A program made the translations under genes and the position numbers. This document shows, piece by piece, positions 9,709 through 24,256 of a DNA stretch of 64,000 bases. The notes beneath the pieces are model-generated. The model did not search any database and was not told the DNA's origin. It was given only the letters and a program-made list of their open reading frames with translations. The DNA is from CAHJXF01 sp038225855 (GTDB taxonomy: Bacteria; Pseudomonadota; Gammaproteobacteria; Burkholderiales; Burkholderiaceae_D). Every line of letters starts with the position of its first letter. Positions within the stretch are counted from its first letter, which is position 1. The stretch spans positions 186,001 through 250,000 of the forward strand of contig JBBRQU010000002.1 in the NCBI GenBank assembly GCA_038225855.1, given 5' to 3'.

Positions 9709-11593
9709 GCGATCGGGCCTTCGAGCAATGCCCAGGTCGTGCGGCCCGGCAGGAAGCCTTCGGGATAGTGATGCGCGTCTGCACGCGTCGCATAAATGAG
9801 TTCGCCGCGCATGTGAAAGCGATGTGCGGGAATCGCGACAGGCAGCGCGGCGAGGTTGACCGCGATCGTGAGGACGGCGCCGTCACCCATATGCCAGCGT
9901 GCGACGACGGCCGCCGGACCGACCGCTTCGGCGCCGAGCGAGCGCGCGCCTTCGAGCCGCGGGATGATGAATCGATGACGAATCGCGATCAGGCGGCTGG
10001 TGTGCGCGAGCCAGGTGAACGACGACGCGGACGACGACGCGGACGACCACGCGATCGTCTTCGAATCACCGACGGAATCGCTGGCCGCGTCGCGCGACGC
10101 GCGATCGAAATCGAGGCGCGACATCTCGAACGTAGCCGGTGCGTTGGGATCGGGAATCGTGTCGCGCGCCTCGGGATCGCCGAAGCCTCGCGCAGCGGAG
10201 AATTCGTTGCGTCGTCCTTCGCGCACCGCGGCCGCGAGCTCTTCGTCGGGATAGCTCGTGAAGTAGAGGAAGGGTTCGGTCGCGCCCCACTCTTCGCCCA
10301 TGAACAACAGCGGAATCTGCGGCGCGAGCAGCACCAGCGCCGATGCGGCCTGCAGCGCCGCCGCATCGGCGAGCGTCGTGAGGCGTTCGCCGCATGCGCG
10401 ATTGCCGATCTGATCGTGGTTCTGCAGAAACAGCACGAAGGCCGTCGGCGGCAAGTCCTTGCTCGGCTCGCCGCGCACGGCGCCATCGCGAAAGATCGAT
10501 GGCTGCCCCTGATAGACGAAGCCTTCGGCGAGACAGCGCGCGAGCTTGTCTTCGGGCGTGTCGGCGAAGTCGACGTAGTAGCCGTCGGTCTCGCGGGTCA
10601 GCAAGACGTGAAGCACGTGATGACCGTCGTCGTTCCACTGCGCGTCGTAGCCCCCGCGGCTGCCGGATGCGGGGCCGAGCAGATGAGCGGCGTTTCCTTC
10701 GTGCTCGATCATCAGGTGGATATGCCGCGAGGCGTCGACGGTGTCGAGCACGAACATCGAAAGATCCTTCAACCAGTCCTGCGGCACGATCGAATGCGTC
10801 GCATCCAGACGCAAGCCGTCGATGCGATATTCCATCAGCCAGTAGAGCGCGTTGTTGCGAAAGAAGTCGCGCACTTCGGGCTTGCGAAAGTCGATCGCGC
10901 GACCCCACGGCGTCTTGATGTCGTCGCGAAAGAATGCGTCCGCGTAAACGCCGAGGTAATTGCCTTCGGGTCCGAAGTGGTTGTAGACCACGTCGAGAAA
11001 CACCATCAGGCCCGCGCCATGCGCCGCGTCGATCAAGGCCTTGAGCTCGTCGGGCGTGCCGTAGCCCGTTTCAGGGGCGAACGGCAGCGCGCCGTCGTAG
11101 CCCCAGTTGCGCGAGCCAGCGAAGTCGGCGACCGGCATCAGCTCGATGGCGGTGATGCCGAGCAGCGCGAGCTGCGGCAGCAAGCGCTGCACGCCGTTGA
11201 AGCCGCCTACGAGACCGACGTGAATTTCGTAGATCACCGTCTCGCACCATGCGCGGCCGCGCCAGTCGTCGTGAGTCCAGCGATACGACTCGGGATCGAT
11301 CACGATGCTGGGGTCGTGCACGTCGCCCGCTTGTGCGCGCGACGCGGGATCGGGGACCAGTAGCGTGTTGTCGCCGCCGCCGCCCATTGCGATGCGAAAT
11401 CGATAGCGCGTGCCTGCGCCGCAATCGGCGTCGATTTCGAACCAGCCTTCGCCGGTTGCCATCATGGGAAGCTCGTCGCGGCCTTCGATGGCGAGCGCCA
11501 CCCCGGCGCACGACGGCGCCCATAGCCTGAAGCGGGCGCGATCGGGCGCGATCAATTCCGCTCCGAACGGCAGCCGTCGATGGTGGCGCAAAG

Positions 11594-11597
<4 letters not shown>
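9705..11597 (-). CDS. treZ: Malto-oligosyltrehalose trehalohydrolase
   Basis: TreZ is a GH13 enzyme that cuts trehalose from maltooligosyl-trehalose made by TreY. The 630-residue protein has an N-terminal CBM48-like domain (residues about 1-100), then a catalytic barrel with MVFLDVVYNHFGPEGNY, IDGLRLDATHSI carrying the nucleophile Asp, LMIEHEGN carrying the acid/base Glu, and FLQNHDQIGNRA. Translation could begin further upstream at 11672, but the ATG at 11597 is preferred. It overlaps the glgX stop as ATGA (11594-11597), the junction style used throughout this operon, and gives the expected N-terminus (RRLPFGAEL). The stop overlaps malQ in the same way. Confidence 0.94.
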
Positions 11598-13714
<2,117 letters not shown>

Positions 13715-13717
13715 CGA

Positions 13718-16291
<2,574 letters not shown>

Positions 16292-16296
16292 GGCGC

Positions 16297-19200
16297 TCAG
16301 TCGCGTTCAGTCCCGCGGCTCGGAGACAACAACGTCGCAGCCCACTGCGCCAGGCCCGCAAGCGGCACGACGATCCAGGTCGGTCGATTGGCCGCTTCGT
16401 AGCAGAGTTCATACGCGGCCTTCTCGATCGTGAAGAGATCGAGTAGCGCGTCTTCGCCGTCGGCGTGGTCCCAGTGATGATCGATGCGCGCGGCTTGTTC
16501 GCGATACGCCATCAGGAACGCCTTCTTCGCCGCCGGCAGGTAGCGCGCAACGATGTCGCGCTTCTTCGCTTCACCGGCTTCGCCCACGTCCGCGGGGCCG
16601 GTCTTCTGACCCATCGCGGCCGCGTAGGCTATCGATCGCAACAGCCCCGCGACGTCGCGTAGCGGACTCATCTTCGCGCGGCGCTCTTCGAGCGGCTTCG
16701 CGGGCTCGCCCTCGAAATCGATGATCACCGCGTCGCCTTGCGTGACCAGCACCTGGCCGAGGTGGAAGTCGCCGTGGATGCGCATGGCGAGCGAACCGGT
16801 CGCGTGCCTGGCAAGCTTGCTCGCCGCGCGCGTAAAGGCCGCGCGCTTCTTGACGAGGTCGGCCGCAGTTTCGCGCTCAGCGGCGCTCCAGGTCGAGTCG
16901 TCCACGCGCAGTCGTTCGGCGAGCACATCGAGCGCTGCATCGATCTGCACGATCGCTGCCTTGCCCCACCTCTGCGCCATGGCGGCATCGACGCGCTCGG
17001 GCGCGAACGCGGGGTCGTCGCTCGCCTGTGCAAGCACGGCGTGCATTTCGCCGAGGCGCTTGCCGAGCACCGTCGCGCCGACCTCGAGTTCCGCAAGGGC
17101 CGACGCCTCGAGGGCTTCGGACTTGTCGCGCGCAGCATCGACGGTGTCCGGCGCGATCGCTTCGCCTGACGCGGCGCTGCCGGACGATGCGGCCGCCAGG
17201 CTGATCGTGGTCTGGCGAAAGACCCGCGAGAGCACGTTTAGCGTCCATTGCCACGCGTCGCCCTGGTTGTGAACATAGCGCTGCAGAACGATCAGCAGAT
17301 GCGGCGTCCCGTCGGCGCCGATGCGCGTGACTTCGCCGAGCAGCGACGACGCGTTGGAAAACCCGCGTTCGCTCAGCAGACGCGTCATCTCGGCTTCGGG
17401 ATTCACGCCGGGCACGATGCGTCGAACCACCTTCAACACCGCGGCGTCGCCGATCACTAGCGAACTGTTGGTCTGCTCGGCTGAGAGCCAGCGCACTCCG
17501 GCACCCGTGCCGCCGCTGCCGCTGCGGGCATCGAGTTGCGGCAGCAGTTCGTCGAGCAATGCGGTCGGCTCGAAATGCACGACGCCTTCATCGCTGGGTA
17601 CTCGCGCGCGCTGCGTGAGCAGGTGGACGATGTGATGCGCGAAGTCCGCAAGCGCGAAGGCATCGGTGAGATAGCCCACCTGACGGCCATGGCGCACGCG
17701 CGCAAGCGCGAGTTGCATCGGCAACGCCGAAACCGATTCGTCTTCACCGAAAAATCCGAACGGCAGCAGATAGCGATCGACCGCGCGCCCGGATGCGCGT
17801 TCAACCCCGGCGCGTGTCGCATCCGTCTCGACTTCGACCATCAACAACGGGCGGCCATCGCGCGGCAGGCGCGTCGCGACCGCGATCCGCACATGCGCGA
17901 GCTTGCCGTCCTTGTGTCCGAACCAGCGACGCTTCTGCAGATAGCTCGGCAGGATGTCGTTCTCGAGCAGCGTGCGCGACGCGCCGGTGAGGAGCTCATC
18001 GATGTGCTTGCGAACCACCAGCGTCGTGTAGTCGGGCATCGCCTCGGGTGCGGGCACGTGCCACACCGGCAACTGCGCCTCGGCCGCGAGCGTGAACCAC
18101 AAGAAGCCGTAGGGCGGCAACGATAGGATGTAGGGATGCGACCCGATCACCGGGAACAACGAGCCGCCGATCATCTCGACCGGAATGCGCCCGGCGAATT
18201 CGGAGATCTCGAGCTCGACCGGCTGCGCCGAACGCGAGACATTGGCGACGCACAGGATCGTCTCGACCTGTCCCGCATCGTCGACGACCTCGCGCAGATA
18301 GGCGAGCACCTTGCGGTTGACGGGAGACAGAGTGCGCAACTTGCCGCGTCCGAACGCGCGATGCTGCGAGCGCACCGCGAGCATGCGTCGCATCCAGTTC
18401 AACATCGAATGCGGGTCGGCGTCCTGGCTCTCGACGTTGACGGCTTCGAAGCCGTAGAGCGGGTCCATGATCGCGGGCAGCACCAGCGACGCCGGATTGG
18501 CGCGCGAGAAGCCGCCGTTGCGATCGGGCGACCATTGCATCGGCGTGCGTACGCCGTCGCGATCGCCCAAGTGAATGTTGTCTCCCATGCCGATCTCGTC
18601 GCCGTAATAGATCACCGGCGTGCCGGGCATCGACAGGAGCAGCGAGTTCATCAATTCGATACGGCGACGATCGCGCTCCAGCAGCGGCGCGAGACGGCGG
18701 CGGATGCCCAGGTTGATGCGCGCGCGCCGATCGGCCGCGTAGAAATTCCACAGATAGTCGCGCTCGCGATCGGTGACCATCTCGAGCGTGAGCTCGTCGT
18801 GATTGCGCAGGAAAATGGCCCACTGGCAAGTCGGCGGAATGTCGGGTGTCTGCCGCAGGATGTCGGTGATGGGAAAACGATCTTCCTGCGCGATCGCCAT
18901 GTACATGCGCGGCATCAGCGGGAAGTGGAAGGCCATGTGGCATTCGTCGCCGTCGCCGAAATATTGCTGCGTGTCCTCGGGCCACATATTGGCTTCGGCC
19001 AATAACATGCGGCCGGGGTAGTCGCGGTCGACTTCGGCGCGAATGAGCTTCAGGATCGCATGCGTCTCGGGAAGATTCTCGTTACTGGTTCCCTCGCGCT
19101 CGATCAGGTAAGGCACCGCGTCGAGCCTCAGGCCGTCGATGCCGACATCGAGCCACCAGCGCATCACGTTGATGATCGCCTTCAACACCTGCGGATTGTC

Positions 19201-19851
19201 GAAGTTCAGATCGGGTTGATGCGAGAAGAAGCGGTGCCAGAAATACCTGCCGGCAACCGGATCCCAGGTCCAGTTCGATTTCTCGCTGTCGCAAAAGATG
19301 ATGCGCGTGCCGGCATACGCCTGATCGTTGTCCGACCACACGTAGTAATTGCGATGCGCCGAGCCGGGCTTGGCGCGCCGCGCGCGCTGGAACCACGGGT
19401 GCTGGTCCGACGTGTGATTGACGACGAGCTCGGTGATCACGCGCAACTTGCGCCTGTGCGCTTCGGCGATGAAGCGCTTGGCGTCGGCCATGGTTCCGTA
19501 GTCGGGATGCACGCCGGTGTATTCGGCGATGTCGTAGCCGTCGTCGCGGCGCGGACTCGGATAGAACGGCAGCAGCCAGATGGTGTCGACGCCGAGCGAC
19601 GCGATGTAGTCGAGCTTCTGCAAGAGGCCCGCGAAGTCGCCGATGCCGTCGCCGTTCGCGTCCATGAACGACTTGACGTGCAACTGATAGACGACCGCGT
19701 CCTTGTACCAGAGGGGATCGATGGCCGCTCCCGAAGCGTCGGCCTTCTTCGCTTTCGCTTTCGCTTTCGTTTTCGCTTTCGTTTTCGTGACGTGCGGGAC
19801 CGTCGCGGTCCTGGCCGCTTGCTTCGAGTGCGCGATCTTGTGATCGGTCAT
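16297..19851 (-). CDS. treS: Trehalose synthase (maltose alpha-D-glucosyltransferase) fused to maltokinase
   Basis: The 1184-residue protein joins two enzymes of the GlgE pathway. Residues about 45-590 are TreS, a GH13 enzyme interconverting trehalose and maltose: WYKDAVVYQLHVKSFMDANGDG, ITELVVNHTSDQHPW, DGLRLDAVPYL with the nucleophile at Asp244, MLLAEANMWPED and FLRNHDELTLEM. Residues about 620-1184 are a Pep2-like maltokinase giving maltose-1-phosphate, with LPSYLQKRRWFGHKDGK and the kinase motif IHGDFHLGQVL followed by VIIDFEGEPAKPLEER. Such fusions are common. An N-terminal Lys-Ala/Thr tail is encoded by a hexanucleotide repeat. The start overlaps the glgE stop as ATGA (19848-19851), so maltose-1-phosphate maker and user are coupled. 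Confidence 0.96.
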   Translation of the reverse strand: MTDHKIAHSKQAARTATVPHVTKTKAKTKAKAKAKKADASGAAIDPLWYKDAVVYQLHVKSFMDANGDGIGDFAGLLQKLDYIASLGVDTIWLLPFYPSPRRDDGYDIAEYTGVHPDYGTMADAKRFIAEAHRRKLRVITELVVNHTSDQHPWFQRARRAKPGSAHRNYYVWSDNDQAYAGTRIIFCDSEKSNWTWDPVAGRYFWHRFFSHQPDLNFDNPQVLKAIINVMRWWLDVGIDGLRLDAVPYLIEREGTSNENLPETHAILKLIRAEVDRDYPGRMLLAEANMWPEDTQQYFGDGDECHMAFHFPLMPRMYMAIAQEDRFPITDILRQTPDIPPTCQWAIFLRNHDELTLEMVTDRERDYLWNFYAADRRARINLGIRRRLAPLLERDRRRIELMNSLLLSMPGTPVIYYGDEIGMGDNIHLGDRDGVRTPMQWSPDRNGGFSRANPASLVLPAIMDPLYGFEAVNVESQDADPHSMLNWMRRMLAVRSQHRAFGRGKLRTLSPVNRKVLAYLREVVDDAGQVETILCVANVSRSAQPVELEISEFAGRIPVEMIGGSLFPVIGSHPYILSLPPYGFLWFTLAAEAQLPVWHVPAPEAMPDYTTLVVRKHIDELLTGASRTLLENDILPSYLQKRRWFGHKDGKLAHVRIAVATRLPRDGRPLLMVEVETDATRAGVERASGRAVDRYLLPFGFFGEDESVSALPMQLALARVRHGRQVGYLTDAFALADFAHHIVHLLTQRARVPSDEGVVHFEPTALLDELLPQLDARSGSGGTGAGVRWLSAEQTNSSLVIGDAAVLKVVRRIVPGVNPEAEMTRLLSERGFSNASSLLGEVTRIGADGTPHLLIVLQRYVHNQGDAWQWTLNVLSRVFRQTTISLAAASSGSAASGEAIAPDTVDAARDKSEALEASALAELEVGATVLGKRLGEMHAVLAQASDDPAFAPERVDAAMAQRWGKAAIVQIDAALDVLAERLRVDDSTWSAAERETAADLVKKRAAFTRAASKLARHATGSLAMRIHGDFHLGQVLVTQGDAVIIDFEGEPAKPLEERRAKMSPLRDVAGLLRSIAYAAAMGQKTGPADVGEAGEAKKRDIVARYLPAAKKAFLMAYREQAARIDHHWDHADGEDALLDLFTIEKAAYELCYEAANRPTWIVVPLAGLAQWAATLLSPSRGTERD
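19753..19788. repeat. Hexanucleotide tandem repeat inside treS
   Basis: Six uninterrupted copies of TTTCG(C/T) on the plus strand, with a partial seventh before 19753. Read on the minus strand they encode alternating Lys with Ala or Thr in the TreS tail. The unit is two codons, so copy-number changes keep the frame. Confidence 0.85.
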
Positions 19852-22800
19852 GGTGTGATGCGCCAGATGGCATAGGGATTGATCATCGGATCCAGACGCA
19901 TGCGCTGCATCTTTCCCTGCCAGCGAAAGCGCAGTTCGCTGAGCAGATCGGTGACCTCGACCGCGGCGTCATCCGGCAAGCCCCAGTCCCACAGCGGGAC
20001 TTCGAAGTCGGCTTCATGCACGCCATGCGGATCGAGATTGATCGCGACCAGCACGATGTTGTTGCGGTCGTCGGTGGCCTTGGCGAAGTAGAGGATGTTG
20101 GGGTCGAAAGCGTTATGAAAGCGCACGTTCAGATGCGTGCGAAAGGCCGGGTTCTGGTCGCGGATACGGTTCAGCGCGGTGATCTCCGCGATGATGTTGC
20201 CCGGCCGCTGCCAGTCCCACGCGCGGATCTCGTATTTTTCCGAATCGAGATATTCCTCCTTGCCCGGTACCGGCGTCGCCTCGCACAATTCGAAGCCGCT
20301 GTAGATGCCCCACAAGCCCGAGAGCGTCGACGCGAGCGCCGCGCGGATCAGAAAGCCCGCGCGCCCCGAGCGGTGAAGGAAGACCGGATTGATGTCGGGC
20401 GTGTTGACGAAGAAATGCGGGCGAAAGAAGTCGCGCGGCGCCGAACTCGTCGACCCGGTCGTCAACTCGGTCATGTAGTCGATGAACTCCTGCTTGGTGT
20501 GACGCCACGTGAAGTAGCTGTACGACTGCGAGAAGCCGATCTTCGCAAGCCGGTACATCAGCTTGGGTCGCGTGAAGGCTTCGGATAGAAAGATCACGTC
20601 GGGATATTTCGCGCGCACGTCGCCGATCATCCACTCCCAGAACGGCAGTGGTTTGGTATGCGGGTTGTCGACGCGAAAGATGCGCACGCCGTGCTCGACC
20701 CACGACAGGATCACGTCGCGCAATGCGATCCACAACGGTGATGCATCTGCGTTGTAGAAATCGACGTTGACGATGTCCTCGTATTTCTTCGGCGGGTTCT
20801 CGGCGTAACGCAGCGAGCCGTCGGGCCGCCATGCGAACCAGCCCGGATGGTCATTCAGCCACGGATGGTCGGGCGAACACTGAATCGCGAAGTCGAGCGC
20901 GAGTTCGAGGCCATTCTCGAGCGCCGCCGCACGCAGGCGCCTGAAGTCCTCGAGCGTGCCCAGTTCGGGATGTAATGCGTCGTGTCCGCCATCGGCCGAG
21001 CCGATCGCATACGGACTTCCCGGATCGCTGTCGGCCGCAGTCAGACTGTTGTTGCGACCCTTGCGATTGCTGTCGCCGATCGGATGGATGGGCGTGAAGT
21101 AGAGAACGTCGAAGCCCATCGCGCGCACTGCCGGAAGGCGATCGATCACGTCGTCGAAGGTGCCGTGACGCAGCGGCATCCCGATGACGTTGCCCTGAGA
21201 GCGCGGGAAGAGTTCATACCAGCTCGCGAACGCGGCGGCGCTGCGCTCGGCATCGACGGGGAACGCGACTTCGGTGCGCACCGCGAACGCGCGGGAATCG
21301 GCGGCCTGCATGTCGAGCAGCGTTTGCGAGGCAAGCAAGGCGGCGACTTGCGCGGCCATCGCGGCGGTCATGATTTCGGTGACCGACTGCGACAGCGCAG
21401 TCAGTCGTTTGACGGCATCGGGTCGCTTCGAGCTCTTTGCATGCGCGAGTGCGCGAGCCAAAAGCAGGCGCCCCTCGGCAATTTCGAGAGAGACATCGAG
21501 TCCGGCGGCGGACTTCTTGTCGAGTTCGTTGCGATAGGTCGCGAACTCATCGCGCCAAGCTTCGATCGCGAACTCGTGGCGACCGACGCGCAACAACGGA
21601 AAGCTCGCGGTGTAGCGATCGTTGCCGATCGCCTCCATGCGGACCTCATCCCAATCACGATCGCCCACCGCGCGATGACGCAACACGGCCGCGAGCTTCT
21701 CGTGTCCGTCGATGAGGATGTCGGCCTCGACGCGCACCGACTCGCCCGCGATGCGCTTGACCGGAAAGCGGCCGCCGTCGACCGAGGGCGTGACGCTTTC
21801 GATCGCGATACGCGGCGCCTGCATGGCGGCCTCGACCGCAGTCTCGACGGCGGCCCGGGCCGATCGCTTGCCGCGCGTCGCGGACAGCGTGATCGCCGCC
21901 ATGCGTCGGCCTTCGAAGATGCGCACCTCACCGGGCGCGAGGCGCAGGGTCGCACACGGATCGAGTGTTTCAGTCGTCGAGCTTCCGGGCGCTGCCGATG
22001 CCACTGTGCGGAAATCGCCGAAGCCGCTCAATGCCGACGTCACGATTGCCGCATTCATCGTCACGGCATTCATCGTCACGGTATTCATCCTCACCTTGCC
22101 TACCGCGTCCGGATTGACGAGCGCGATGACGACGCGATCGGCTGCGCGCAGGTCGGGTGCGTTGGCTCGCACGATCGCGGTGATCGGCGCATCCGGTCCG
22201 CTCAGCATGCGAATCCTGTCGGTGCTCTCGAAGCCATCGCCGCGATCGTTTTGCGAAGCCAACCAGCGATTGACCGCGTGTATATCGTCCGAGAGATCGA
22301 TGTTCTGAATCGACGCGGGAACGAGCAGAGCATCTCCCACGAGCGCAGCGACCCAGAGCCGGCGTCGAAGGCGGCGTGCTTCGTTGTCCTTCGCGGCGTC
22401 GTGCGCGTCGTCCGTCAATACGGCCTTGCGTCCGCTCGCGCCCGATGCGAAGGGATCGAGCGGAAAGGCGAGCTGCATCGCACTGCGTTGACGATGCCTC
22501 TCATCGATCAGCCATGCGCTTTGGCCGTCCCACCACGCGAGCGAACTGCACACGCCATCGAAGCCGCTTTCGATCAGCGTGCGAATGATCGAGGGGGTGA
22601 GGCCTGGCGTCCAAGCGAGGCACTGGGGACGACGCGGCGGCTTGGCCGCCGATGCGATCAACGATGTCCAGAACCCCGCGGACAATCGATCTGGATCGCG
22701 AAACACGATGGCGTCGACGCCCGTATTCACCGCGGTCTTGAATTCGTCAGCCCACGCCGCGGCGATCGCATCGTCGGGCTCGATGGCGCGAGCGCGCGTG

Positions 22801-23108
22801 CGTCGCGCGGGACGCCGAGGATCGAGCGCGTCTTCGTTGTCGACCAGCCAAGAGTCGAGTAGCGGCACGGTGTCCGGTGAGTAGTGAGGGAAACCATCGG
22901 CGTCGGGCGCAACCGCGATCCACAACGCGAGGCTGCGCTCGCTGCACGCCGTGCGCAAGGCGGACAAGGCAGTGCGCGCACCGGCGTCCCCCACGAGCAC
23001 GGCATTGAATCCGGACGCGCACGCACCGTCGAGCGCGCTCAGCCATCGCGCATCGCGCGCTTCCGCGCTTTTGGGATGGAAGCGAATCTCGGCGATGCGT
23101 GGCTGCAA
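19848..23108 (-). CDS. glgE: Alpha-1,4-glucan:maltose-1-phosphate maltosyltransferase with extra N-terminal domain
   Basis: GlgE transfers maltose from maltose-1-phosphate to the non-reducing end of alpha-1,4-glucan. With the preferred TTG start the protein has 1086 residues, against about 660-700 for actinobacterial GlgE. The canonical part begins about residue 420 with PRIAIESVTPSVDGGRFPVK. It holds FRVDNPHTKP (nucleophile Asp814), FLSEAF (acid/base Glu843, the usual 29 residues later) and FVNTPDI. The first 400 residues look like a worn alpha-amylase-like barrel without clear catalytic residues. The TTG at 23108 has AGGA eight bases upstream; ATG at 23216 or a start at 23384 are possible, but those leaders look non-coding. 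First gene of the operon. Confidence 0.92.
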   Translation of the reverse strand: MQPRIAEIRFHPKSAEARDARWLSALDGACASGFNAVLVGDAGARTALSALRTACSERSLALWIAVAPDADGFPHYSPDTVPLLDSWLVDNEDALDPRRPARRTRARAIEPDDAIAAAWADEFKTAVNTGVDAIVFRDPDRLSAGFWTSLIASAAKPPRRPQCLAWTPGLTPSIIRTLIESGFDGVCSSLAWWDGQSAWLIDERHRQRSAMQLAFPLDPFASGASGRKAVLTDDAHDAAKDNEARRLRRRLWVAALVGDALLVPASIQNIDLSDDIHAVNRWLASQNDRGDGFESTDRIRMLSGPDAPITAIVRANAPDLRAADRVVIALVNPDAVGKVRMNTVTMNAVTMNAAIVTSALSGFGDFRTVASAAPGSSTTETLDPCATLRLAPGEVRIFEGRRMAAITLSATRGKRSARAAVETAVEAAMQAPRIAIESVTPSVDGGRFPVKRIAGESVRVEADILIDGHEKLAAVLRHRAVGDRDWDEVRMEAIGNDRYTASFPLLRVGRHEFAIEAWRDEFATYRNELDKKSAAGLDVSLEIAEGRLLLARALAHAKSSKRPDAVKRLTALSQSVTEIMTAAMAAQVAALLASQTLLDMQAADSRAFAVRTEVAFPVDAERSAAAFASWYELFPRSQGNVIGMPLRHGTFDDVIDRLPAVRAMGFDVLYFTPIHPIGDSNRKGRNNSLTAADSDPGSPYAIGSADGGHDALHPELGTLEDFRRLRAAALENGLELALDFAIQCSPDHPWLNDHPGWFAWRPDGSLRYAENPPKKYEDIVNVDFYNADASPLWIALRDVILSWVEHGVRIFRVDNPHTKPLPFWEWMIGDVRAKYPDVIFLSEAFTRPKLMYRLAKIGFSQSYSYFTWRHTKQEFIDYMTELTTGSTSSAPRDFFRPHFFVNTPDINPVFLHRSGRAGFLIRAALASTLSGLWGIYSGFELCEATPVPGKEEYLDSEKYEIRAWDWQRPGNIIAEITALNRIRDQNPAFRTHLNVRFHNAFDPNILYFAKATDDRNNIVLVAINLDPHGVHEADFEVPLWDWGLPDDAAVEVTDLLSELRFRWQGKMQRMRLDPMINPYAIWRITP
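22051..22095. repeat. 15-bp tandem repeat inside glgE
   Basis: Three copies of a 15-bp unit (GCATTCATCGTCACG on the plus strand, the third diverged). They encode MNTVT, MNAVT and MNAA in the region joining the N-terminal domain to the canonical part of GlgE. The unit length keeps the reading frame. Confidence 0.75.
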
Positions 23109-23656
23109 GCTGATCGTCCTGCGTTGTGGGAAGGAGTGTGAAGCGAGCGCGAAGATGCTCTTCTCTTGTCGTGATCGCACCCGCAGCTTTGCATTTGAAC
23201 CAAGCCGCGATTCCATCGCTATAGGCGCATGCCGGAGTTGGCCTGCCTGCATGCATCTCGAATGAGTGCGCGCATGGGGCGAAGTTCCGATTCTGAACTT
23301 TACCGTGCAGCCGGTGAGGTGCCCACAGCGATCCGTGCTTGTGCATGCGCGGCGCGCTCGGTATACTCGCCCCCCTAACGACACCTCTTCGAGTCCCGGT
23401 CATCGAGCATCGATGACGAAAGTTACGGATCGAGGTGCGGACCGGCAGCGATTGCAGTTTCGCCAGGGTCCATGCGATTCGAGGCAAGCGCGAGGCAAGC
23501 ACGACGCCGGCGCCCTCGGCCTTGCAGCAATACGGGTCTGACAGACACCGTGCCCCGTAGCGAATTGGCTCACCCGCGGGGCCACCCGACCAGGTTTGAT
23601 ATCAAGCAGCTCATCGATCGGCGCACCCTGCCGATCGCTCGTCCACACAGGACTGG
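23109..23656. other. Divergent intergenic region between glgE and scpB
   Basis: About 550 bases between the preferred glgE start and scpB. It holds the scpB promoter (23339-23367) and a scpB leader of about 280 bases. Short open frames, such as one from 23472 running into scpB, lack a convincing ribosome-binding site and look random in composition. No clear minus-strand promoter for glgE could be picked out. If glgE really starts at 23216 or 23384 the region shrinks accordingly. Confidence 0.5.
23339..23367 (+). promoter_or_regulatory. Sigma-70 promoter upstream of scpB
   Basis: TTGTGC (23339-23344), a 17-base spacer and TATACT (23362-23367) make a good sigma-70 promoter. The predicted start near 23374 would give scpB a leader of about 280 bases. 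Confidence 0.6.
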
Positions 23657-24256
23657 ATGAACACAACCGAAGCACAAGTCGTTCTCGAGGCGGCGCTCCT
23701 GACTGCGAGCGAGCCGTTGGCGATGCCTGCGCTGCGTCGTCTGTTCGACGACGCGCTCGACGCCGACACGATTCGCGGCCTGTTGACGGGCATCGGCGAA
23801 GACTGGAACGAACGGGGTCTCGTGCTGACATCGATCGCCAGCGGCTGGCGCTTTCAAACGCGGCCCTCGATGCGCAGCTATCTCGCGCGCTTGAATCCGG
23901 AAAGGCCGCAACGCTACTCGCGAGCCGTGATGGAGACTCTCGCGATCATCGCGTACCGGCAACCGGTCACGCGCGGCGATATCGAGGACATTCGCGGCGT
24001 GACGGTCTCGACGCCCGTGATCAAGGCGCTCGAGGAGCGCGGCTGGGTCGACGCGATCGGACACCGCGAAGCGCCCGGTCGTCCGGCGCTCTACGCGACC
24101 ACCCGGACCTTTCTCGACGATCTCGGCCTGACGGCACTTTCTCAACTTCCTCCGCTTCCCCAACCCGGCGAGCCCGACTCGGCCGCTCCGCTCCTTCAAG
24201 AGGTCATCGATTTTGCGCAGACTCCACCGACATTCCCCGCGCAATCCGCAGCGTAG
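23657..24256 (+). CDS. scpB: Segregation and condensation protein B
   Basis: ScpB is the winged-helix kleisin partner that, with ScpA and SMC, compacts and separates the chromosome. The 199-residue protein matches the family in length and motifs: an N-terminal VLEAALLTASEPL, then YSRAVMETLAIIAYRQPVTRGDIEDIRGV, then a second winged helix with GRPALYATT. scpA, often just upstream, is not here; the gene opens its own transcription unit. The end overlaps the start of rluB by 44 bases. scpB followed by rluB is a common order in proteobacteria. Confidence 0.95.
   Translation: MNTTEAQVVLEAALLTASEPLAMPALRRLFDDALDADTIRGLLTGIGEDWNERGLVLTSIASGWRFQTRPSMRSYLARLNPERPQRYSRAVMETLAIIAYRQPVTRGDIEDIRGVTVSTPVIKALEERGWVDAIGHREAPGRPALYATTRTFLDDLGLTALSQLPPLPQPGEPDSAAPLLQEVIDFAQTPPTFPAQSAA

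Noticed and set aside
23472..23660. Short frame (62 codons) running into scpB
   Set aside because: Composition looks random (Arg/Pro-rich), there is no ribosome-binding site, and no family was recognised.
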